Positions 12,655 to 22,900 of a stretch of 64,000 nucleotides of DNA are shown piece after piece; position 1 is the stretch's first letter, and every line of letters begins with the position of its first letter. Origin of the DNA: Diphasiastrum complanatum. Lineage: Eukaryota; Streptophyta; Lycopodiopsida; Lycopodiales; Lycopodiaceae. The position numbers and the translations under genes are program-made. The DNA lies in contig CM055096.1 of NCBI GenBank assembly GCA_029204225.1, positions 71,923,349 through 71,987,348 on the forward strand. Reading direction: 5' to 3'. The notes beneath the pieces were generated by a model, which was not told the origin of the DNA, did no database searches, and was given only the letters and a program-made list of their open reading frames with translations.

Positions 12655-12827
12655 GATCCAATGATCCAAAAATAGCAAATATAGATCATTCTAGACATAG
12701 AATTGCATGCAATAACAAGTATAGTGCACCAATGAATAGTAGAACCCAAGAGAACCATGCATAAGCATAAAATGAGATAGAGAAGAGAGAAGATATGTCT
12801 CTCCATGAGTTACATCCTTTTATACGT
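12655..12827 (-). repeat. Copia LTR fragment (probable 5' LTR)
   Basis: This stretch closely matches 2830-3000 inside the 3' LTR, sharing for example AAGTATAGTGCACCAATG and the block around GAACCCAAGAGAACCATG. It lies upstream of the gag at 11463-12287 in minus-strand terms, as a 5' LTR should. It stops abruptly at an A-tract that leads into the GC-rich repeat. Confidence 0.6.
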
Positions 12828-12869
12828 CAAAAAAAAAAAAGAAAAAAAATGTAAAAACGGAATTCACGG

Positions 12870-13116
12870 AAGGGAAGGGCCGGCTCCTCGGCCCTTCCGC
12901 CCGCGGAAGATCGTGCGCCCTCGGGCCTCCGCCCTCGGGCGCATGGTCTTCCGGGGCGGACGGGCCTTGGAGCAGGACCTTTCCCCCCGGGCGCACGGTC
13001 TTCCGGGGCGGAAGGGCCTCGGAGCAGGACCTTCGTGCGCCCTCGGGTGCACAGTCTTCCGGCACGAAGGTCTTCCGAGGTGGAAGGGCCTCGGAGCAGG
13101 ACCTCCCCCCCCCCAA
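12870..13116. repeat. GC-rich degenerate tandem repeat
   Basis: A strongly GC-rich block in AT-rich surroundings. Units share GTCTTCCGGGGCGG, GGGCCTCGGAGCAGGACC and GCGCCCTCGGG, and recur three to four times with changes. It is bounded on the left by runs of A (12829-12860) and on the right by a C run followed by an A run (13105-13127). Open frames here on both strands are Gly/Pro/Arg-rich products of composition, not genes. Confidence 0.75.
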
Positions 13117-14147
13117 AAAAAAAAAAATGTCATAAACTTATGAATTAATAAAAAACTAAAGAGGTTCCAAAACTCGATTCTCACAACAAAAACAAATCTT
13201 TTATGCGGAAACTGATCATAGTCAAAACTCATCATGGTCTGATTGAGCAAACTTCGATGATACCTTTCTCCTCGACGTATCGCAGGCAAAGGCGAAGGCG
13301 AAGGCGAAAAAAGAAAAAGAAATGAAACCATGGCGTGACTCGAGGTCGAACCAAGACTCTCTCCACAATACTAGCCAGTATACTTCTGAAAATTGGCATC
13401 TCGCCGAAGCTTTTCTTTTCCTCAGCAAATAACATTCTGCAATCCACAGGAGTCCTGATACATAGCATTGAATACTTCTTTTCATATTATTATTTCATTT
13501 GGGTTTTGTTCTTCCGCCTCCATCGATGCTGCATTCTTTATTGCCAACTACTTTTCCATCTTATGAATTCTTGTCCTGGTTGCAACCCACAATACATCTC
13601 GTGTTTTTTTGGTGCATTTTTATTAAGATTTGCGATCCTATTATGTCCATACCTCGTCACATCCCAACATGAGGATGTCTGGATGCTGGCAATAACATTG
13701 CAGAAGTGGGGGATTCGCGGCAGGATTATTGCTTAAGCTAGTTTTTTCCTCATTAAGCCTTTATGAAACGTAGAAACGCGTGAGAAGAAAACTAAGATGC
13801 ATATTCATCGGCAGTGGCTAAGTCTGGTGGCTTTCTTGTTAAGGAAAACAAAAAACAACGTAAGATCCCTGACGTTGTCAGGAATCAGTCTGTCACATCC
13901 TGTAAATGTGTGGTTCTATTACTTACTTATATGTGCACTCCGTGCATTCTTCCACATATGCCACTTTGAACTTGTGGCTGCGCTAAAAAGGCTAAGGGAG
14001 AAGTAGCTGAAGAAGGCAGCTTGAGATTTGGCATGCGTGATCCATCAGATTAGTGTAGTAACACAGGGACTTTCTTATATTAGTGACGTACAAACAGACC
14101 GAACTCTTGCACAGTGATTTTGCAATTGGCTGGCCTAGAAGCCGACT
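13117..14147. other. Upstream region of the patatin-like gene, no clear gene
   Basis: No recognisable protein. A short GGCGAA-type repeat sits at about 13287-13306. ORFs here are short and show no family features. This stretch should hold the promoter and any 5' untranslated exon of the patatin-like gene, but I could not place a TATA box or start site with confidence. Confidence 0.3.
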
Positions 14148-17100
14148 ATGACTCTCTCACAGTTTTCATATGAATTCACTTGGAAACGGCAAGTCCGCCA
14201 AATCTTGATTTACCAGATTGATGAACTAGTGCTGCTGGTAGGTACGATTTTCTTTTTATCGTTGAAGGCTTTCACCCTGATTTTTAAAAGCTGGATCCAC
14301 GGTGGTATCGGCTTTGAAAACTCAAAAAAATACTGCATAGCGCAGTTAAATCGAGGTGGCAAGAATTCGGCCATCACTGGATGCTGGAAGGATGACACTG
14401 AGAAGTCTCGTGCACCATCAACCAGCCAACCTCCCAGATTTTTGTCACAAATCAACGATACAAGTCTGAACGAAGAGCTAAAAAATGGATCCGTGACAGC
14501 AGGGCAAGGATTCAGTTTTTCTGCAGCAGGCTTTCTCTTTCCTTACTATCTTGGAGCGACTCATTGCCTCATGCAACATGGCTACATCACGGTAAATGCA
14601 AGTTGGCCTTTTGCCCTTTTATAGTTTCTAGTAAGATTCATTGCAATTTGCAATCTGACGACCTTTTTCTGAAATACAAGCTAATTCTGCTTCCTTGGCT
14701 CTCCTGAGTCCTGACATTTGATCATTTCCAACCGATGCCTTTAAGAGTACATAGACATGCACTTTTGCACCAAGATTTGAGGTCTGTTTGGCCATCACCC
14801 ATCAATCCACTGATCGATTTCAAATTTCTATCAAGCTTCTTTCTCTTGACATTATCAATATGCGCATAAGCTAAACAACCAAAAACACGGCAGATGCTCA
14901 ACAGAAGGATTCCGTCCATACCATTCCTCATATGGAGTAGCATTTGGCAATGCTCTTGTTGATATCCTGTTAATCAAATATACTGTTGTAACCACTGCTT
15001 CCGCCCAAAACTCTTTAGCCAAGATCCTTTCATACAGCATGCATCTCACCATTTCCATAATTGTTCTGTTTTTCCTCTCCGAAACCCCATTTTGCTGCGG
15101 ATTGTATGGCACCGTAAACTCTCTTCTAATCCCTTCTTCAATGCAATACTTGTCAAAAGCCTTGCTCCTATATTCCCCCCCATTGTCTGTTCGTAATCTC
15201 ATTATCTTTCTCCCTGTTTCTGACTTAGTTCGTGCCTTCAAATTTTTAAACATCTCCAACACCTGTCCCTTAGTTTTGATGGGTTCAACATGCGATTGTG
15301 ATCATCAATAAATGTCACAAAATATCTGGATCCTCCCGGGGATGCGACTTCCATCGGTCCACAAACATCTGAGTGTATCAACCCCAGCAACTCATCCTCC
15401 CTATGAGCTTCACCTTTAATGTAGGCTTGCTCCCATAGATGCATGCCTCACACATTTCGCCTTCTCCACCCCGGTCATTTTACTCTAGTTCATATCGCGA
15501 CTAATAACACATGCACGAGAAAAAAGAAAGCTTTGTGATAATGCTAAAGAGTGTACAACTTATTTTTTTCAGATCAATATATTGACATGACTCTGTTCAC
15601 CCTCTTTCCAGGAAAACACTCCTTTGGCAGGAGCATCCGCTGGAGCAATAGCTTGCGGAGCAATTGTTGGCGGTATACCTATCCATGAGGCTTTGAAGGC
15701 CACCAAGCTATTGGCACAGGATTGTAGAACTTACGGCACACTCTTCAAGGTCCGGGTAAGTCCAAATCTTGAGATTCACTGATTACCTTCACATAATGAT
15801 CCTTAGCATGGATAATTGATCAGATCTTCACTACACTGTATCAGATCAAGCCTATTCCTTGAATTATTGCAACTTCATTGACTGATTTATCGTTGTATAA
15901 GCCAATGAGAAGAGTCTGAATCTCAAACTCACGACTCAATTCCAGTAGTAGCAAAGTTTTCTATGTTCAATGAAATGATGCACCCGTCCAATGTATGTAT
16001 GTACCATGGATATTAACCTTCATCCATTGCGTCATTTCGTGGCAGGACATTTTAAGAGTTTACTTCAACAGATACTTGCCCCCTGATGCTTATTTGAGGG
16101 CAAATGGCAGAATGCGAGGTATAAACCTGCATAATTTTTTTTCAAAGTTAGTGGCAGTTTTTTAGATAGGTTTCATACATGGTCTTATCACTGCTCTTAT
16201 ATCACAAGAGAGGGAACCTGCTTCTATGCTCGTCTGTTTTCTCAGCTGATTCTCTCTGATGCACGCTTTTTCATGCACAGTTGCAATCACACAAGTCTTC
16301 AGATCTCCTAAAGGGATCCTCGTGGACCACTTTACCTCCAATGAGGACTTGATCAATGCAGTGCTCGCTTCATGTTTTATTCCTGGGTAATTCTATTTCC
16401 GTAATTACCGTAGTGGCTCAATATTCCGATGAACAGCTCAGAACGATAACACGTTCTGTCTGACTTATAGAACTAGTTGATGAATCATAATCTTATAGCG
16501 TTTACTTTCTCAAAATCTGAAATGTGAGACGCCACTGATTTTTGCGCATGCCAAGCATTTCTCGCTTACTTTTATTTTGGTACCTGCATGGTGTAGTTTT
16601 GTTGCTGCAAGGCCTTGCACTTTGTTTAGGGGTAGCTTCGTTATAGACGGAGGATTAACCTACTTCACTCCTCCCACAGCTGCTAAGAAAACGGTAATGC
16701 AGAGAGAACAGCCACAATAAATTCAGCTCTGATATCTTAGACCGTTGTTTTAATGTTATTACTTGTCAGATCTTGAACATTCAAAGTTTAGGATTAATAT
16801 CTACTGGAATTCTGTGTGGGCAGGTAGGAATCAGTGCGTTCCAGATAGATCGTTTTGGTTTGGATGACATAGAAATCAGCCCCCACTTGAATCCTCAAAA
16901 TGCAGTGTCTCCCTCCAAGGTAAAGGGCTTGTCATCTTGAGCTGATGCTCTAGATCGTTTCTCATTCCTGCTTGTAACGACGAAAATATTTCCTTGTCTT
17001 TGGAGATATAATATTTTTGTCCGTTTGATGCAGCTCCTTGGCTGGGCATTGCATCCGCAAGCAGACAGCACGATCGACACACTTTTTAGCATGGGATACA

Positions 17101-17159
17101 GAAATGCTCGAGCCTGGATCGACAAAAGAGCTCGTCAAGCCAATCTTCACAGAACCTAA
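14148..17159 (+). CDS. Patatin-like phospholipase (PNPLA family), 7 exons
   Basis: Acyl hydrolase of the patatin fold, expected to deacylate membrane or storage lipids with a Ser-Asp dyad. Exons: 14148-14591, 15612-15755, 16046-16118, 16281-16386, 16597-16693, 16824-16919 and 17034-17159. Every intron is GT-AG, all phases agree, and the product is 361 aa. Motifs: oxyanion region GFSFSAAGFLFPYYLG late in exon 1, nucleophile elbow GASAG in exon 2, VAITQVF and LVDHF in exon 4, and the catalytic Asp in VIDGG in exon 5. From memory, the closest plant type is the small single-domain protein represented by Arabidopsis At1g33270. The start is uncertain: the first 90 or so residues carry no known domain, could be a targeting region, or could hide another intron. 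Intron 1 contains an antisense Copia fragment. No disabling change was found in exons 2-7. Confidence 0.85.
14722..15480 (-). mobile_element. Copia integrase fragment inside intron 1
   Basis: In the 1,020-bp first intron of the patatin-like gene, on the opposite strand. It reads from a zinc-finger half (MCEACIYG) through GLIHSDVCGP, FVTFIDDHN, RTDNGGEY and NPQQNGVSERKNRT to AEAVVTTVYLINR. All three acidic positions of the DDE triad are present. Two or three frameshifts break it. No LTR, gag or RT accompanies it, so it is a piece of an element, not a whole insertion. The family differs from the Copia elements with TGTGAAAG ends elsewhere in the window. Confidence 0.85.
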
Positions 17160-17343
17160 TTTTTGTCTGGTGAAGTAAGCTCAGGCTGAAGAATTCCTCA
17201 TTCTACCTACACAATTTCTTCAAAACAGCACAAAAACAAGATATGGTAAGTCCTCAGTCTTCAAATATATTATACATCCAAAATCACACAATTTCAAAAT
17301 ATGTAAACAAAATATATACACCAGGGTTTTTGCTCCTTTCATC

Positions 17344-17664
17344 TTACAACATCAGCCAAGAACTATAACCAGTGGCAGCAGATTTTTGTGATCTTTTTGC
17401 TTTCTTATCCAGCTCAGCTGAAGGCATCAACCCAACATCTGCAGCAATGTCCCCGACTATAGCAGAGTTGGACAAGAATGCTACCCCAGGCTAAAATCCG
17501 ATCGGCTTCGTCCCTTGTAAACATTATGAATATTTCTAATTGACAGTAGTTGTCATTCTGCCATACATGAGAAAAAGGAAAAGATCCACAATAACATGTC
17601 ACTCTCACTTTTAGGATCAACAATTACCTTTGTGTTATGATGAAGGGAGGACTCATGAGCCATC
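17344..17664 (-). CDS. Possible last two exons of an unidentified minus-strand gene
   Basis: Candidate exons 17628-17664 and 17344-17490 join in phase across a GT-AG intron (donor AAG then GTAATT, acceptor TTTTAG then CCTGGG). The product reads MAHESSLHHNTK followed by PGVAFLSNSAIVGDIAADVG and a Lys-rich tail ending SWLML and a stop. Upstream exons are not visible before the repeats at 17.8 kb. It lies tail-to-tail with the patatin-like gene. I do not recognise the family. It could be a gene fragment or chance. Confidence 0.3.
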
Positions 17665-17802
17665 CTAAGGGATGAAAATAATTAATCAAAAACATACTCA
17701 TATTTGTGAATGGATTTTAAAAGGAATTTGTTGAAAGTCATGTCCTCGTGTAATTGTTAAAGTTCCCTACTTTTGTGAGAGTTGTTATATTTATTTAGCT
17801 TT

Positions 17803-17900
17803 AAACAAAGCTGCTCACTTTCATTTTCATTTTCGAGTAGCACAACAAAGCTGCTCACTTTCATTTTCATTTTCAAGCAGCAAAACAAAGCTGCTCACGA
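17803..17900. repeat. 40-bp tandem repeat, about 2.4 copies
   Basis: The unit begins AAACAAAGCTGCTCACTTTC and continues with TCATTTTCATTTTC. It starts near 17803, again 40 bp later near 17843, and a partial third copy starts near 17883. Confidence 0.85.
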
Positions 17901-17949
17901 TCTTCATGTCACCTTGTTTTGCTGTTGTGGCTTCAAATCTATGAACACA

Positions 17950-18020
17950 TATGGAACCGGTACGGAACGTACGCTCTGTACTGGTTCCGTGGGGAAAATG
18001 TTCTGTACTGGTTCCGTGGA
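17950..18020. repeat. Short GGTTCCG-type repeats
   Basis: Contains GGAACCGGTACGGAAC followed by two copies of CTGTACTGGTTCCGTGG about 30 bp apart. The same style of palindromic word (GGAACGGTTCCG) recurs near 33.57-33.95 kb. Confidence 0.5.
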
Positions 18021-18160
18021 CCCCACAAAACCTTTTTTAAATGCAAAAAAATTACATAGGGAGAAATAAGATATATGATATACTACCTAAAACTAGCAAC
18101 GCAATTTTGTCCCGCTAGCATAGGGCATGGAAACGCAAAAGCAGAAGCGAGTCAGCTAAG

Positions 18161-18276
18161 ATGAGTAACGAATCTAATTAACATGCCATTGGAAGCGCAG
18201 AGTGCAACAAAAATTAGGATGATTAATGAATTTGATTGACATGCCATTCCAAGCGTAGCTTATAACAAAAACGTGG
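18161..18276. repeat. 58-bp tandem duplication
   Basis: Two diverged copies, 18161-18218 and 18219-18276, sharing ACATGCCATT, AAGCG and AACAAAAA at equal spacing. It lies in the non-coding stretch between the 17.95-kb repeats and the GIY-YIG coding region. Confidence 0.7.
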
Positions 18277-18348
18277 TAAAGCCAGACAAAGAGCAACATG
18301 AATTGAAGCTACTAAATATTTACAAGCACATGTTTTTTTGAAGTTTTG

Positions 18349-18857
18349 TCATATGCAGGATCGTCGTTTTAGGTACCAATATTTGCGCGAGCTTGAAGGG
18401 TGACCAGCCAAGTTGTTGCAAAGTTTCATGTTCTGAGATTTGTACATTTTGATATAAAACTTCTCTAATCTATTTGCAATTGAACGATCTTCGACAATTT
18501 CTAGTATGTCAACATGAAAGGCATCAAAAAAACTAGAATGTGTCTTGGACAAAAGCATTTTCTTGGGTGGTTTGTGAGCGTGTTCGTGCACACGCCTATT
18601 TAAGTCGGTAGTTTGTCCGATGTAAATCAACTTGCCGACACATGATGCTATTTTTTATAGTGTGATGTGCTTGTTCGTGGCCTTTTTGAAAGTGGAGGCG
18701 AGGCGTCATGCAAGAAAAATGTCTTTTTCATTATGAAATTTTTCATGGTGGAACAAGATTCGTGTGAAATTGAAGAACATGGATTATACTTTTGCATGCA
18801 TACCTCGATGCTGGAAGATGGTGGTTGAGTTGTTTGTTGCGAAATTTGGAGATCCAT
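18349..18857 (-). pseudogene. GIY-YIG nuclease-domain protein, frameshifted at an A-run
   Basis: From the ATG at 18857 the first frame runs to SKRPRTSTSHYKK and a stop. The second frame continues IASCVGKLIYIGQT, then DLNRRVHEH, IANRLEKFYI and NNLAGHPSSS. This is the GIY-YIG nuclease pattern: YIG strand, catalytic Arg, conserved His, the Glu that binds the metal, and the Asn-Gly end. The break lies in the six-base A/T run at 18651-18656. With two bases fewer the spacing from the first Tyr to YIG would be the canonical 11 residues, although the GIY triad itself reads SHY. An intron there is an alternative. GIY-YIG domains nick or cut DNA in homing endonucleases, UvrC and Penelope-like elements. 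It lies on the same strand as, and downstream of, the Helitron helicase. Confidence 0.65.
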
Positions 18858-18951
18858 GGGCTGCTATTTGTCAGTATGCAATGAATATTTAGGTGTGCAA
18901 TAAGTTGCATGCATAACGCAACGTAATTTAGAGTTGTTGCAAATTGCAAAC

Positions 18952-19910
18952 CTATGAATTAGTCGTTGCAACGGTTGGTGTGTCAAGGATTTCTCTCTCG
19001 AGGATTTTCAACACAGTTTCAATGGAGATTGGGCCATCAGTGAGGTGCACTCCTGTTTCTGAGATGTGCCCAAGCTGTCTGCCAAGATCATTTTGAATAG
19101 TAGTTAATTCTGCACGAGTCATTCCTCTCCAATCAGAAATTGCGATATTATATCCAAAGTACAAATTTCGGATTGCATAATATCCCTTGTCACAGTGGGC
19201 TTCGAAGTGCTGAATAGCAGCTCGATTTGTTTGTATCGAGCTTGGAATTGAAATCACAAATAGCTTGTAAAAATGCTTTAGAAATCCTGAAAACAGAATA
19301 TGGAAATCATGATATTTTCATAAGATAAAAATGTTAATAACAAACACCATAAAAAAATGTGCACAAAAAGAAAAGAAATACAAGTTTGTACCTTCTATAG
19401 GATCTCCATGATGTTGATGCACATAAGCTTCTCTAGCATGCTTTTGTGATGTAATAAAGGTGCTCATTGGGTAGCTGCTATGGAAGCCATTTTTGTATTC
19501 GCTCGGTTCAATCCCACATGCATTCAAGAGAAACATCTGTCGTGTGGAGGGATAAATACGTACCTCATCCAGTTGCTCGGAGGTCACAAGTTGTGATGTT
19601 CTTGTTTCCTCTTTCAGTTTTCGAAATAGCTATCAAAGAATTTGAGAATATCAATTGTTGTCATAGAATAGAAAGCAAAAAAGTTGTGCATATATTTTTT
19701 GGGACATTGCATTTACACAAATGAACAAAAAGGAAATAATGTACCTCTTCCGCCTCTGTAATTTTATGTGTTGTCATGTCGATGACCTGTTTTCAAACAA
19801 AAGGAGAAAATGGCAAAACATGTGCTTTATTATGTATGGAACACGGAAAATAAATACTAAAAACAAATTTAAGAAAGTGCACGCACCTGGTTCAATCCCA
19901 TGAAAGGCAT
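18952..19910 (-). CDS. Open 4-exon gene of unknown function within the Helitron block
   Basis: Exons 19887-19910, 19745-19786, 19392-19629 and 18952-19286 join with GT-AG introns and matching phases into 212 aa with no stop. The start is the first in-frame ATG (MPFMGLNQ). Blocks include THKITEAEELFRKLKEE, EVRIYPSTRQMFLLNACG, HAREAYVHQHHGDPIEGF, IQHFEAHCDKGYYAIRN and WRGMTRAELTTIQNDLG. I see no signal peptide, membrane segment or zinc-binding cluster, and I do not recognise the family. It starts about 30 bp downstream of the helicase stop codon, and about 95 bp beyond its own stop codon the GIY-YIG coding region begins, all on the minus strand. It may be an element-encoded accessory protein or a captured host gene. 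It could also be spliced to helicase sequence upstream. Confidence 0.5.
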
Positions 19911-19939
19911 GACATCGAAGTTGTATTGGTAAATGAAAA

Positions 19940-22900
19940 TTACATTGGTGAAATGGTTTCTTGGCTTACAATACGTGGCACTGGATCAAAATCGTCAGGA
20001 GTCAATTTACGTGTGATGAATATGTGTTCTCGTTTGGTGACTCGGGACAGCATCACATACATTAGGCCTGGACTGAATGTTTTTTGAATATCAAGTATGG
20101 CGGTGCCATGGATCGTTGTGCCTTGTGATTTATGGGCTGTGATAGCATATGCCAATGTCAGTGGGAAGGTACATTTATAGTAGGTTTTTGAATCATATCT
20201 AATTTTGCGCACTGTGGATGGAGTGATTTTTATTTTTTTATTGGTCGCATCGAGTTTTATCGTAATAGAGTCTATTTCCTTGTCATTTTTAGACCAGATG
20301 AAGTCTTCGATTGTTCCCGTTGCTCCATTCACAATGCCATTTTGTATGTCCAAATTTGAAAGAATCATTATTTTTGCATTCTTGGCAATTTCTTCTAGTT
20401 GGTGGAATGTATGATCTTCAAGCCATGATTTCAAGTCCGTGTTGTCTGCTGCATTTGTTTTCATGGGCACTTTCGTAATGTCATTTTCTTGAAAGATTTT
20501 TTGCAATGCATATTTGTTATATTTTCTTACATTTTCTTTGTGTGTACATATGATAGTGACATCAGAGTTGATCATTTGGAAGAGTTGGTCTTCTAGAACA
20601 ATTAGTGTGTTTAACGTATTGTCAATCTCTTGAAATGTGGGTTTTCGAAATCTTATCGTGTTCAAAAATGGTCGATACAAGGTGTCAGATGAATGTCTAA
20701 TGGAGTGACTCAAATGCAGTTGAGTAGCCATTTTCCAATATACAGATGTCGAAATGTGACATATTGAGCGTAGACTTTTTGTTCGATGTCTGCATATTGC
20801 TAGCAATTGTGCATGATCACCGACTAATAATAGAATATAATTTTTAAAAGGTGCATTGCATGGGGTGGATTTTATTTGATTTATTTGATGCACAACAAGC
20901 CGTAATGTCTGTGCGGTTATCATGAACATCTCATCGATAATGATATATTCAGTAGCAAGTATTGTTCTGAAACGTATGTCAGTTGGCATTAAATTTTGTA
21001 CGTATAAGCCATTGACATGGATGGAAAACATGTTTTGCATTGTTGTTGCACGTTTGCTAAGTCTTGATGCAGCGACACCAATAGTAGCACAAAGCAACAC
21101 GGGTCTGTTCAATTCGTCAAGTGAGTACGCTAGATACTTTATGAAATGTGTTTTTCCACTTCCAGGTGTACCCGAAAGCACAAAAATACCTGAAGTTTCT
21201 GATATCAAAAGTGAATAGATATTTTCTTGTTCCGTTGTCAACGAGGTATTTCCAAAAGATTCAAATTCGTGTACAATACCCAATGCATCCTTGGTATCTT
21301 TCGCCAAAGATGTCACATTGTCATCTACTTGTTCAGATATAACTTGAAATAGAGAGTCACATGAAAATGATTTGTGTTGCAATAGAATGTTCACGATCTG
21401 TTGTCGCTGCTCATTTTGCAGCATCTATTTATTTGTATAATCCTAAACATAGCATTCAATATCTTTCTTGCTTCGAATGATATCACGCAATATGCATTCT
21501 GTGTAATAAGATCCATCTTTGTTGACGGAGCTCAAAAGCTCTCTTTCTTTTTGGAATTCGTATTTTTCCAACAATACGTTAAAAAAAAATCCTTCAGTTT
21601 GATATGTTGGATGGTAATTTGTGAATCTGACTATTCTATTGTTTTTGTATAGATAGTATCCTAGCTGATCAATATATAGTTCTTTTTTAAGCGATTTTTT
21701 ATTTGTGGTCACAACGAATTGATGCCAATAGTTACAAAAAGTAATGTTTTCGAGGACTTCAGGCCTGTATGTGTAGATATCAATTGGATGCAATAGGATT
21801 GTGTTGTTAAAACTGACAAATTTGCGATGCATTTCTGGTGGTGAACTATCGATGTATTGGATTGGTTCACTTCTCTTGATGATAGGGATTTGCAAACACA
21901 TGAAACTAATTTCTGGTAATGATATTGGTTTTGTCAAGACATAACTAGATATCAATTTCAACACGTTTTCGTCTGAATGATTCAATCCTATTCTTTTGGC
22001 ATCAGCAACATTCAGGTTCAATGATCCTATAGGTTCTGATTTCATTGCATATTTGAAAACATAGTATGACCAATCCGTGTTTGTGATTCGTTGTAGATTC
22101 ATGTGTGCTTGCCATAACAAAAGCAATGTCGAGTGATAGGGTACCACATTTCGATCTTCGTACCTTGGCCAAAAATATTTCCATCATTCAGTTTTGGTGT
22201 CCAACTCAATACAAGATACACATGGGTCAAATGAAAATCCATATTTACAAGTCTTTGCAGTTCTGGGACTACTTTTTATTGTGCAAGAGGATCGGCAATG
22301 GTGTATCTGTTTTCGCACAACAAGCTCGCATAGTTGTTTCTGAGCTGGGTTGAATGGAATCTCAAATTTTTTTGTTGTTTGATTCGTATTTGGCAAGAAT
22401 AAATGCACTGATTTCATTTTCGATTCTTGTAACATCTTTTTTTTTCACCCATAACATGATGTGCGCATGCACATAACCTCTATTTTGGAATTCATAGCGT
22501 AACATGTAATGTTTGACATGGCCTAGAATTGCCTTTTTGGAAAGAATGAATGTTTTCATGAACATGTCTAGTTTCTTAACGAAAAGCATTGAACATTCAA
22601 CTGGGCAATTTCTCCAATCAAAATTCTTGTTGTATTTTCTCACAAGCTCTTCTATTTTTGCAATCTCCACCCATCGCAACTTAGCGGTTTCATCGCTTGT
22701 CAATGTTAGAAAGAAATCTGGTGTTCCAGGGATCTCGCGTGGCAAAGTGGATTTCAAAACGTTTCTGGAAATCTCTTCCTCATTTGCATGTGGATGTTTG
22801 TTGCAAAATCAATTATGTCTTTTTGCAACACAATAGATGGCACTTTTGTTGTGATCAAAATCGCTTGTCTTATTTGATACATGGCAAGTAAATATGGTGG

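Noticed and set aside
12805-13331. Gly/Pro/Arg-rich ORFs of 98-155 codons on both strands
   Set aside because: Stop-free frames are expected in a GC-rich tandem repeat. No domain is present and both strands are open.
13335-14006. ORFs of 133 and 69 codons as 5' exons of the patatin-like gene
   Set aside because: No homologous features, no supported splice joining to the 14148 exon, and hydrophobic residues consistent with T-rich DNA.
18093-18120. Helitron 3' end (CTAG plus small hairpin) near 18.1 kb
   Set aside because: The inverted words CTAGC/GCTAG are only 5 bp, the loop is long, and no AT target junction can be confirmed.
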